Positions 1 through 5,649 of a DNA stretch of 5,700 nucleotides are shown here, one piece after another. Position numbers and translations under genes: made by a program. The stretch covers positions 1 to 5,700 of the forward strand of contig NATO01000100.1 in assembly GCA_002085385.1 (NCBI GenBank). Direction: 5' to 3'. The stretch's first letter is position 1; each line of letters starts with the position of its first letter. A model generated the notes under the pieces. That model was not told where the DNA came from. It did not search any database and was given only the letters and a program-made list of their open reading frames with translations. The DNA is from a candidate division Zixibacteria bacterium 4484_93 (lineage in GTDB: Bacteria > UBP14 > UBA6098 > 4484-93).

Positions 1-774
1 ATAAAAATTCCGCTCATTCAAGTATTTTTCAAGATACATTATGGCATCATCCCCGAAAGCAGTGAGTGCCTCGACTGCCACATCTCGCTCGATGTAATGT
101 TTTTTCCTGAGCCCAGAGACGAGGCACAACACAGACTCACCAACAAGTTCAGGAGGAACAGCATCCCTTCTGGCAAATTTCCCGAGGGCAGAATACGCAC
201 CACGACAAATCCTGAATGAACTACTCTTTGCCGCCTTCAGAACAAACTTTATATCACCTGCATCTCCCAGTGTGCCAAGAGCAGAAACCGCCTTCGAGGC
301 GACAGTTTCGTTCTTTGAAGCGGCAAAACGCCTGAAGATATGCAGAGATGATGGCTTGCCAATTTTCTCCAATATATAAAGGAGATGGCAAATGACCTTC
401 TCGCTTTTTTCCCCAAGAATTGCCTCTTCGAGCGGGAGTGGATTCCCTATCTCGATGAGTATGTCCGATGCCACCCACATCCTCACCCAATTCTCCGTTC
501 GAAGCTGCGAGAGCATCTCGGGAATCGCATCATCGCCGAATGAGACTATCACATCCTTTGCCAGCTTCTCTTCCGGCTTACCAGATATGCCTGTATACTC
601 GAATATATATGGAATAGCATCGGCTCCGAGAAGTGGGAGTTCCATCTTAAGCGATTCAGTCTCCGCTCGGGCAAAGAGGGAATCCACCGCATCCTTCAGT
701 GGGTCAGAGTGGGCAAAGGATGCAAAAAGGAGTATGCTAATAATCCCAGTGAAAATCCTCAACCTCATTGTCAT
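1..774 (-). CDS. Secreted HEAT-like repeat protein, C-terminus cut by the window edge
   Basis: The frame is open for all 258 codons from the ATG at 774 to base 1, so the 3' end lies outside the window. Residues 1-23 look like a signal peptide: basic start (R4, R6), hydrophobic core about 7-20 and an A-H-S/D cleavage site, so the protein is probably exported. The rest is a run of amphipathic helix pairs of HEAT/armadillo style. The phrases GDDAIPEML (about 80-88), KAVSALGTLGDAGD (about 162-175), GAYSALGKFARRDA (about 190-203) and VAVEALTAFGDDAIMYL (about 232-248) show the usual A-x-x-A-L-G-x-x-G-D pattern. HEAT solenoids are protein-binding scaffolds; no enzymatic motif is visible. An in-frame ATG lies two codons later at 768, but the GGAG at 781-784 sits 6 nt from the first ATG. 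The start overlaps the end of the upstream repeat-protein gene by 38 bp, implying translational coupling. The partner and exact function are unknown. Confidence 0.85.
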   Translation of the reverse strand, partial: MTMRLRIFTGIISILLFASFAHSDPLKDAVDSLFARAETESLKMELPLLGADAIPYIFEYTGISGKPEEKLAKDVIVSFGDDAIPEMLSQLRTENWVRMWVASDILIEIGNPLPLEEAILGEKSEKVICHLLYILEKIGKPSSLHIFRRFAASKNETVASKAVSALGTLGDAGDIKFVLKAAKSSSFRICRGAYSALGKFARRDAVPPELVGESVLCLVSGLRKKHYIERDVAVEALTAFGDDAIMYLEKYLNERNFY

Positions 775-2605
775 ACATAACTCCATACTGCTTTGATGTG
801 TAAATGGCATTATTCTCGTATCCCTCGGAGTATGTATCCTCACCGGATAAATCGAGCAGCAGTCCGAGGCTGGAGAACCCCCTCATCTTATTCCCCGAAC
901 CCTGAACCCGATTGTTCCTTGCGGCGGAATAGATATCGTTTCCCTCGACATCAACGAGAATACCGAACCCGTTGTCATTGCCAGCGCCCTGCGATAGAAC
1001 TGTCGCAGTGTAAGAGTCGTTTCCTGATAGGTCGACGAGCATACCCACCGACAGGTCATGCCCGCAGCCCTGCGAGACGCCCCAGGTAGTGTAGTAATCG
1101 TTCCCCTCCCTGTCGAGGAGTATCCCGGCAGTCAAGTGTGTGCCTGCTCCCTGAGAGTATCTTCTGGCAAGGTAGCGGTCATTTCCGGAATGGTCATAGA
1201 GAATGCCGAGAGCATACCAGTAGCTCGACCCCTGAACGAAGTAGTCGCCGACATAGACATCGTTCCCAGCGAAGTCAAAAAGGACTCCTGTGCCGCCTGA
1301 CGCCTCATCCCTTATCCCAAAGCCAAAACCCTGTGAAAGACAGGAAAAGAAACTTTTCTCACGGAAATCCTCATATTTTCTGCCGACAGTGTAGAGGTCA
1401 GAGCCTCCCATATCAATCATAGCGCCGGCACCACCGGTGAAGCCGAATCCCTGTGAATACCGCTCGGAGAGATACTCATCATTTCCACTACCGCCCACGA
1501 GCAGACCTATACCAAACGCACCTGCTCCCTGCGTGAATGAGCCACCGACAAAGCGGTTCTTGCCACCCTCATCTGTGAGCATTCCGACACCAAAGAGACC
1601 ACAGCCGAGCGAAGCGGAACCACCAATATACATATCGTCCCCGCTTTTGTCCATAATAAGCTGATAGCCGAAGTATCCCGTTGCAATGGAGAAATCTCCC
1701 CTCGCTGTGTATCTGTCATTACCGGATAGGTCGACAATGATGGAGAACGGTCTCCAACGAAGATTGTATCTGTCGTTGCCACCGACATCCACGAGGAAAA
1801 GAGGTGTGTCTGTATAATCGCTGCACCCTCCGTTTCCGAGGATAATATCTCCCCAGGGTGTCGGGAAGCGGAATGAGACGGTATCGGCGATATCGTAGAT
1901 GCCCTGTTCCTCGAGCCGATGCACCATACGGGAGACAGCGCTCGAAAGGACTGCTCCACCCTTGAAGAGCGACACATAATCAATCTTCTTTGATATCTCG
2001 AGAACCTGTCGAGTGATGAACTCTTCGCTTTCATCCGCCGTGGTTGTATCCTCGATAAGCAGCCTGTGTGCATTTGCCTTGAGGAAGCGCACCTCGTCAT
2101 CGGTCAGCGATGAGAATGCGAGATTTCTGTATCTGACCGCCTCGGCAAGTCCGAGGACACCGACGGCAAGTGTCTTCTGGAGCGGAATGGAGAGCTTGTG
2201 AGCCTCATCCCATAGATAATCCGCCTCATCATCGGAGAGGCTGCCGCCAAGCCCCGAATAGAGCATCCGGAGTGCATTGGTGAATGGGCGACGCCTCGAT
2301 ATGGAAACCTTGCAGGAGCCTCTTATCTTCCGGTCAAGAAGTGAGGAAAGATAAACTACATCCTCGCCTGCCGTATTGCTATGGAGTTTGTGCGCCATAC
2401 CCTCGGTCAGAGAGAAAAGGGAAAGCGGAGATTCCATAACATCATCGACCACACTCAACCGATAGTAATCGGAAGAGGACTTATCCACCCTGAACCTTAT
2501 GTCGTTCGAGGACATACCGACAGGATGCAGAGCCTCGTCTATCACCTGCTGAGAATAAAGCGGTGTGAACAGGATGACAAGAAAAATAAATGGAAGTCTA
2601 CTCAT
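737..2605 (-). CDS. Secreted GND-x-Y repeat (beta-solenoid-like) protein, 622 aa
   Basis: This is a large exported repeat protein of unknown function. Residues 1-18 form a signal peptide with a continuous hydrophobic core (LPFIFLVILF), and the mature protein probably starts near Q19. Residues about 30-265 form a non-repeat, partly helical domain with no recognised motif; a short G-D-I-I-L-G-N-G-G segment (252-260) leads into the repeats. Residues about 269-620 contain 12 clear repeats and one decayed repeat, approximately G-[ILM]-L-x-D-x-[SG]-G-N-D-x-Y followed by S-Q-G-x-G, mostly 27 residues apart. The regular spacing and small or beta-branched residues suggest a beta-solenoid, which is inference. 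There is no C-terminal sorting domain, dockerin or membrane anchor. The frame is open back to an ATG at 2752, but 2605 was chosen because it starts the signal peptide and lies 4 nt after the stop of the zinc ribbon gene; the ribosome site (AGGG, 2 nt away) is poorly spaced. The 3' end overlaps the HEAT-like gene. Confidence 0.85.
   Translation of the reverse strand: MSRLPFIFLVILFTPLYSQQVIDEALHPVGMSSNDIRFRVDKSSSDYYRLSVVDDVMESPLSLFSLTEGMAHKLHSNTAGEDVVYLSSLLDRKIRGSCKVSISRRRPFTNALRMLYSGLGGSLSDDEADYLWDEAHKLSIPLQKTLAVGVLGLAEAVRYRNLAFSSLTDDEVRFLKANAHRLLIEDTTTADESEEFITRQVLEISKKIDYVSLFKGGAVLSSAVSRMVHRLEEQGIYDIADTVSFRFPTPWGDIILGNGGCSDYTDTPLFLVDVGGNDRYNLRWRPFSIIVDLSGNDRYTARGDFSIATGYFGYQLIMDKSGDDMYIGGSASLGCGLFGVGMLTDEGGKNRFVGGSFTQGAGAFGIGLLVGGSGNDEYLSERYSQGFGFTGGAGAMIDMGGSDLYTVGRKYEDFREKSFFSCLSQGFGFGIRDEASGGTGVLFDFAGNDVYVGDYFVQGSSYWYALGILYDHSGNDRYLARRYSQGAGTHLTAGILLDREGNDYYTTWGVSQGCGHDLSVGMLVDLSGNDSYTATVLSQGAGNDNGFGILVDVEGNDIYSAARNNRVQGSGNKMRGFSSLGLLLDLSGEDTYSEGYENNAIYTSKQYGVMYDNEVEDFHWDY
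746..1801 (-). repeat. Tandem 27-residue (81-bp) protein repeats, about 13 units
   Basis: This is the repeat tract of the secreted protein. The aromatic position of the G-N-D-x-Y motif falls at residues 280, 299, 326, 352 (Phe), 378, 405, 451, 478, 505, 532, 559 and 592, with a decayed unit at about 619. Successive spacings are 19, 27, 26, 26, 27, 46, 27, 27, 27, 27, 33 and 27. The first unit is shortened, a 19-residue insertion lies between units 6 and 7, and a 6-residue insertion lies between units 11 and 12. A second ladder, S-Q-G-x-G, recurs in the middle of most units. The repetition is clear in protein; the DNA copies have diverged, so this is an old, selected array and not a recent DNA expansion. 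Confidence 0.85.
781..784 (-). promoter_or_regulatory. Ribosome binding site inside the upstream gene, for the HEAT-like gene
   Basis: On the minus strand GGAG stands 6 nt before the ATG at 774. It lies inside the coding sequence of the 622-aa repeat protein, so ribosomes finishing that gene would uncover or reload at it. It supports the start at 774 over the one at 768. Confidence 0.6.
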
Positions 2606-2609
2606 AACC

Positions 2610-2819
2610 CTACCGATTTTTCTTTTTCGGTGAGGATTTCCGTTTATAGTCGGTCTCATAGAACCCTGTTCCTTTGAAGATAACACCGGCGCCTGCGGTA
2701 ATCTTTTTCTTGAGATGTCCACCGCACTTCGGACAAATAGTAAGCGGTTCATCTGCTATCTTCTGAAATACCTCGAAGCACTCACCACAGTCCTCACAGC
2801 AATATTCGTATGTTGGCAT
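2610..2819 (-). CDS. FmdB-family zinc ribbon protein, 69 aa
   Basis: This is a small putative regulatory zinc ribbon protein. The N-terminus M-P-T-Y-E-Y-x-C-x-x-C-G is the hallmark of the FmdB family (also described as the CxxC_CxxC_SSSS family). C8/C11 and C29/C32 would bind one zinc ion; C7 and C14 are extra cysteines. The G-A-G-V-I-F-K-G-x-G-F-Y-x-T-D-Y segment (about 43-58) is also typical. The tail is basic (KRKSSPKKKNR) and short, lacking the long serine stretch of some relatives. The family name comes from a gene near formamidase in Methylophilus; its molecular role is poorly established, with transcriptional regulation suggested. The start has a strong AAAGGAG 7 nt upstream. It is 13 nt downstream of the aminotransferase gene and 4 nt upstream of the secreted repeat-protein gene, so all three are probably co-transcribed. 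Confidence 0.9.
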   Translation of the reverse strand: MPTYEYCCEDCGECFEVFQKIADEPLTICPKCGGHLKKKITAGAGVIFKGTGFYETDYKRKSSPKKKNR

Positions 2820-2826
2820 ATAAAAA

Positions 2827-2833
2827 CTCCTTT
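2827..2833 (-). promoter_or_regulatory. Strong ribosome binding site for the zinc ribbon gene
   Basis: AAAGGAG on the minus strand lies 7 nt before the ATG at 2819. Its first base is the last base of the aminotransferase stop codon, so termination of one gene and initiation of the next happen at the same spot. This supports a shared transcript. Confidence 0.7.
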
Positions 2834-4026
2834 CACTCGAGCCTCAAAAGAGCAGCCTTCATTCGGGTGATGCCGGAAATTATCTCCCTTTCTCCGGTGG
2901 CAAAGGATAGCCTGATAAACCCCGGCAGTCCGAACGCATCAGCGGGGATACAGGCGATGAGTGCCTCATCTAAAAGATACTCGCACAGGTCGAAGCTCGT
3001 CGCAATCTTCTTGTTTCCCGCGTTCTTGTTCAAAAATGCCCTGACATCGGGCAGGAGATAGAACGCCCCCTCCGGGATTGTCAGAGCCATTCCCTCAATC
3101 TCGCCGAGTGTCGATACGGCTATATCTCGCCGACGCCCAAACGCATCACGCATCGTATTTACAGTGTCAGAAGGTCCAGTAATTGCCGCCAGTGCAGCCT
3201 TTTGAGATATAGAGCAGGGATTGGATGCCGTGTGTGCCTGAACCTTCGCTGCGAGCGAGATAATCTCAGCCGGACCCGCGGCAAACCCTATCCGCCAGCC
3301 GGTCATCGAGAAAGATTTGGATACACCATTTATAACAACCGTCCTGTCCAGCAGATATTTTGCAATAGAGATATGATGTCTGCCATCGAATATTATCCTG
3401 TCGTATATCTCATCGGATATAACGGTTATATTATTATGCTTTTCGAGTAGCCTTGCAAGGGAAAGCACCTCCTCATCCGTCAGGACATACCCTGCCGGGT
3501 TATTCGGTGAGTTGAGGATGAGAACAGAGGCGCCATTATCGAGGAGATACTCGAGCTGGCTGAGGTTCAACCTATCACAGCTCGAAAAGAAATTGATATC
3601 CCAGAAAACAGGCTTGCCACCCGCAATACGCACCATCTCCGGATACGAGACCCAGTATGGACGGGGGATAATCACTTTATCAGTCGGTGTAAGCGTGGCG
3701 ACAAGAATATTGAAGATTGCCTGCTTTGCCCCCGATGATACAAGAACCTGCTCCGGCGAATACTTGACACCCGTGCTTTTCCCGATATAGTTTGCCGCCG
3801 CTTCTCTCAAAGGCAAAATCCCGGCAGCAGGGGTGTAACGAGTGAAGTTATCATCGATCGCTTCTCTCGCTGCCTCCTTGACAAAATCCGGTGTGGGAAA
3901 ATCTGGCTCACCAGCCGAGAAGGATATAACATCGACCCCTTGCTTCTTTAACTCTTTTGCCCGAGCGGATATCTTGAGCGTTATCGAATCGGACAGCACC
4001 GATGCCAGACCACGATTAAGCCCCAT
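2833..4026 (-). CDS. PLP-dependent aminotransferase, aspartate aminotransferase type (class I), 397 aa
   Basis: This is a cytoplasmic fold-type I PLP enzyme that moves an amino group between an amino acid, most likely aspartate, and a 2-oxo acid such as 2-oxoglutarate. Visible features are: the SAGEPDFPTP substrate-loop motif (37-46), SSGAKQA (97-103) at the phosphate end of PLP, W125 stacking on the ring, NSPNNPAG (172-179), D205 and Y208 contacting the pyridine ring, the Schiff-base lysine K237 in VSKSFSMTGWR, R245 binding phosphate, and R372 (FIRLSFA) binding the alpha-carboxylate. Length and motifs match the subgroup that includes the Thermus enzyme. K101 in GAKQ corresponds to the lysine that reads the distal carboxylate there. 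Members of this group can also transaminate prephenate, so a role in tyrosine/phenylalanine synthesis is possible but not shown. The frame extends to 4125, but that extension would cover the promoter and lacks family similarity; AAGGGAG at 4034-4040 supports 4026. It is the first gene of the operon. Confidence 0.93.
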   Translation of the reverse strand: MGLNRGLASVLSDSITLKISARAKELKKQGVDVISFSAGEPDFPTPDFVKEAAREAIDDNFTRYTPAAGILPLREAAANYIGKSTGVKYSPEQVLVSSGAKQAIFNILVATLTPTDKVIIPRPYWVSYPEMVRIAGGKPVFWDINFFSSCDRLNLSQLEYLLDNGASVLILNSPNNPAGYVLTDEEVLSLARLLEKHNNITVISDEIYDRIIFDGRHHISIAKYLLDRTVVINGVSKSFSMTGWRIGFAAGPAEIISLAAKVQAHTASNPCSISQKAALAAITGPSDTVNTMRDAFGRRRDIAVSTLGEIEGMALTIPEGAFYLLPDVRAFLNKNAGNKKIATSFDLCEYLLDEALIACIPADAFGLPGFIRLSFATGEREIISGITRMKAALLRLE

Positions 4027-4033
4027 AGAAATT

Positions 4034-4040
4034 CTCCCTT
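4034..4040 (-). promoter_or_regulatory. Ribosome binding site fixing the aminotransferase start
   Basis: AAGGGAG on the minus strand lies 7 nt before the ATG at 4026. It decides between this start and the longer in-frame start at 4125. Confidence 0.7.
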
Positions 4041-4064
4041 CTCCAATTTTGTAAAATGATTTGA

Positions 4065-4092
4065 AATATATACTATACTTGGAATAAATCAA
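4065..4092 (-). promoter_or_regulatory. Predicted promoter of the aminotransferase operon
   Basis: On the minus strand TTGATT (4087-4092) and TATATT (4065-4070) are separated by 16 bp, a good sigma-70-type pair, placing the transcription start about 30 nt before the ATG at 4026. The same stretch also reads TTG, 19 bp, TATATTTC, one base from the TAnnTTTG element used by Bacteroidetes primary sigma factors. Which reading applies depends on the organism, which is not known. Confidence 0.5.
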
Positions 4093-4105
4093 GGAAATAT
4101 ACTTG
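4074..4105. repeat. Direct repeat TATACTTG, two copies at 24-bp period, in the divergent promoter
   Basis: The 8-mer TATACTTG occurs exactly at 4074-4081 and again at 4098-4105. The copies flank the predicted -35 of the leftward promoter, and the second overlaps the -35 of the rightward one. This placement would suit an operator, but the region is AT-rich and an 8-bp match could arise by chance. Confidence 0.4.
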
Positions 4106-4130
4106 ACCATAGAATAATTTTGCATAAATT
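4103..4130 (+). promoter_or_regulatory. Weak predicted promoter of the flavodoxin-like gene
   Basis: TTGACC (4103-4108) is a good -35 match, followed after 16 bp by TAAATT (4125-4130), a modest -10. An alternative is TAATTTTG (4115-4122), an exact match to the Bacteroidetes TAnnTTTG element, but without a well-placed upstream TTG. Either would give a leader of some 20-35 nt before the ATG at 4158. Confidence 0.35.
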
Positions 4131-4157
4131 GGAATTCTGAATCTTAACAGGCAAAAA

Positions 4158-4613
4158 ATGAGAATATTGATAGTCTATTCATCATTCCATCACGGGAACA
4201 CGGCAAAGATAGCGCAGGCTATGGCTGATGAAGTCAAGGCAGAGCTCGCAAAACCCGGTGAACTGGATGTTGACAGAGTGAGGGAATACGACATTCTCGG
4301 TTTTGGTTCCGGAATATATTTCTGGAGGCACCACAGAGCAATCTTCAAACTTGTCGAGAAACTGCCAAATATGAGAGGGAAGAGGGCATTCATCTTCTCA
4401 ACAAGAGGCGCGGGACCTATATCTATCTATCATAAGCCATTAAAAAGAGAGCTTCTACGCAAGGGATTTAAGATTATTGGCGAATTTTCCTGCCTCGGAT
4501 ATGACACCTTTGCTTACCTCAAACTCATAGGTGGCATAAGCAAGGGGCATCCCGACAAAAAGGATATCAAAAAGGCGAGAGATTTCGCAAGAAGACTGGT
4601 AAAATCTCAGTAA
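4158..4613 (+). CDS. Flavodoxin-family protein, 151 aa
   Basis: This is a cytoplasmic flavodoxin-fold protein expected to bind FMN and take part in electron transfer or quinone/flavin reduction; its partner is unknown. It starts with a beta strand (MRILIVY) leading into S8-S-F-H-H-G-N-T15, the FMN-phosphate loop that in classic flavodoxins reads (S/T)-x-T-G-x-T. GFGSGIYF (48-55) and STRGAG (81-86) fit the two loops that clasp the flavin ring. C112 in SCLGYDTF and the LIGGISKGHPD segment (123-133) are typical of a short flavodoxin-like family found in archaea and anaerobic bacteria. Its length of about 150 aa is normal for short-chain flavodoxins. The start has only a weak CAGG 6 nt upstream. 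It is divergent from the aminotransferase operon and its 3' end overlaps the opposing gene by 7 bp. Confidence 0.85.
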   Translation: MRILIVYSSFHHGNTAKIAQAMADEVKAELAKPGELDVDRVREYDILGFGSGIYFWRHHRAIFKLVEKLPNMRGKRAFIFSTRGAGPISIYHKPLKRELLRKGFKIIGEFSCLGYDTFAYLKLIGGISKGHPDKKDIKKARDFARRLVKSQ

Positions 4614-5233
4614 ATCCTGTTTCCAAAACCCTTTTGTGTGGCTGAATTGTCGTAAATCTCCTCTATCTTAAAGAGATATGCCGGTCTTTTCCCCCACGCT
4701 GGTATATCTGGTTTGTGATAGACATCATGCTGGGCGTTCACAAATTCGTGAATAATATCGTCGGTGTGTATCTCGACGAAGCATCGTAGCTCAAAACTTA
4801 TAACCGGTGGCTCGAAGAATAACAGCGTTGCTCTCGGGTTATCTTGAATATTTGTCCAGGTATGAGATTTCGCGAGTTCGAGTGTGACAAGCCTCGTGAA
4901 GTCGAGTCTCTCTCTGGCTTCATCGTTCCAGATAAGTTTTATGAGCAGGTCAAGCCCTCTTTGCGAATAGCTTTCGTCATAACCCGAATCGATATGCTTA
5001 ATAAATTGAGCAAGAATATCATTTATATATCCGCTTTTCGGGATAAATCCGACCCCTTTGATGGAGCCGTTGAGACCTGCTGGACCATCTGTTATAACGG
5101 CGGGTGAATGTCTTGTGAAGCCGAGGAAAATCTTTTCCCTCGATATTTTCTCGCCTGACGCTATTGACTGGACAAGTTTTTTTCTGCCGTCATAAGCCCA
5201 GGTCAAGAAGCTTTGAGGTAATCTCTTTTCCAT
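4607..5233 (-). CDS. Uncharacterised protein, 208 aa, possible FMN split-barrel-like C-terminal half
   Basis: No family is recognised with confidence. Residues about 112-170 (LVTLELAKSHTW, then TNIQDNPRATLLFFEPP and ELRCFVEIHTDD) resemble the part of pyridoxamine-phosphate-oxidase-like FMN-binding split barrels that reads 'A-x-x-H-T-x-x-N-I-x-x-N-P-x-A-x-L', and RPAYLFKIEEIYD (183-195) resembles their last strand. The N-terminal half (about 1-110) does not resemble that fold's usual first strands; it holds a glycine-rich stretch (about 50-63) and a helical stretch (about 70-110). No signal peptide or membrane segment is seen. The gene follows OsmC on the same strand with an unusually long 44-bp overlap if the ATG at 5233 is used, and no ribosome site precedes that ATG. 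Alternatives are a TTG at 5206 or a start near 5193, with a different reading of an A7 run. The gene is probably real from its length and natural composition, but its N-terminus is uncertain. Confidence 0.6.
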   Translation of the reverse strand: MEKRLPQSFLTWAYDGRKKLVQSIASGEKISREKIFLGFTRHSPAVITDGPAGLNGSIKGVGFIPKSGYINDILAQFIKHIDSGYDESYSQRGLDLLIKLIWNDEARERLDFTRLVTLELAKSHTWTNIQDNPRATLLFFEPPVISFELRCFVEIHTDDIIHEFVNAQHDVYHKPDIPAWGKRPAYLFKIEEIYDNSATQKGFGNRIY

Positions 5234-5648
5234 CTTTGTCTAAAATTTTATACCTGTATTCAATCTTTGCAGTTTTGCGGAGCATAGCACTTGCAGGGCA
5301 ATATTTCGTTGCAGACAAAAATATCGAGCGCTCGACAGCCTCAGCCGGAATATTATCCCCTCTCACGACAAACTCAACATCTATCTTAGTGAAGACCTTA
5401 GGATGCTCGGTAGCCCTTTCCGCATCGACATTTATCTCCAAGCTGTCGAAATCGACCCTTTTCTTCTTGAGGATTGAGACGACATCCATACCGGTGCATC
5501 CACCGAGAGAGATGAGCATAAGTTCCATTGGCTGAGATGCGGCATCGCTCCCACCAACAGCAGGGTTTGTATCCAGGACAAGGTAGTGATTGCTCTCTCC
5601 CTTTGCGATGAATGTAAGCCCGTCCGTGTTTTTGAGATAAGCCTTCAT
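5190..5648 (-). CDS. OsmC/Ohr-family protein, 152 aa
   Basis: This belongs to the OsmC family, cytoplasmic dimers that reduce organic or other peroxides with a pair of reactive cysteines; some members act on other thiol-linked substrates. Both signature cysteines are present: C51 in SLGGCTGMDVVSIL, at the start of the long central helix, and C117 in TKYCPASAML. E42 in Q-P-M-E-L-M-L matches the conserved glutamate of the family. N-terminal strands (LTFIAKG, HYLVLDTNP) and a glycine-rich loop (VGGSDAAS, 31-38) precede the helix as expected, and the length is normal. The sequence suits the OsmC or YhfA-like branch more than Ohr, though this is not certain. AAGG lies 9 nt before the ATG, and the preceding gene stops 1 nt upstream, so it is an internal operon gene. 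Its 3' end overlaps the 208-aa gene. The neighbouring flavodoxin suggests a redox setting. Confidence 0.92.
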   Translation of the reverse strand: MKAYLKNTDGLTFIAKGESNHYLVLDTNPAVGGSDAASQPMELMLISLGGCTGMDVVSILKKKRVDFDSLEINVDAERATEHPKVFTKIDVEFVVRGDNIPAEAVERSIFLSATKYCPASAMLRKTAKIEYRYKILDKDGKEITSKLLDLGL

Positions 5649-5649
5649 A

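Noticed and set aside
392..796. 134-codon plus-strand open frame opposite the HEAT-like gene
   Set aside because: It is Ser/Ile-rich antisense of a clearly coding strand, with no recognisable domain.
793..1664. Several plus-strand open frames opposite the GND-repeat tract
   Set aside because: They are antisense shadows made by the repetitive codons, with implausible Pro/Arg/Ser-rich composition and mutual overlap.
746..1801. CRISPR array or DNA-level tandem repeat
   Set aside because: The 81-bp periodicity is conserved only as protein motif; the DNA units differ too much for identical repeats with spacers.
1507..2100. 197-codon open frame on the minus strand within the repeat-protein gene
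   Set aside because: It is a shifted-frame shadow of the real gene, rich in Ser/Arg/Cys with no fold pattern or ribosome site.
2606..2752. N-terminal extension of the GND-repeat protein to an ATG at 2752 (or 2659)
   Set aside because: It would lie inside the zinc ribbon gene in another frame and would bury the clear signal peptide that begins at 2605.
4027..4125. N-terminal extension of the aminotransferase to an ATG at 4125
   Set aside because: The extra 33 residues are Tyr/Ile/Ser-rich translation of an AT-rich promoter region, and a good ribosome site supports 4026.
4624..4636. Hairpin CAAAA-CCC-TTTTG as a terminator for the flavodoxin-like gene
   Set aside because: It is a five-pair AT-rich stem with no following T tract, too weak for an intrinsic terminator, and it lies inside the opposing gene.
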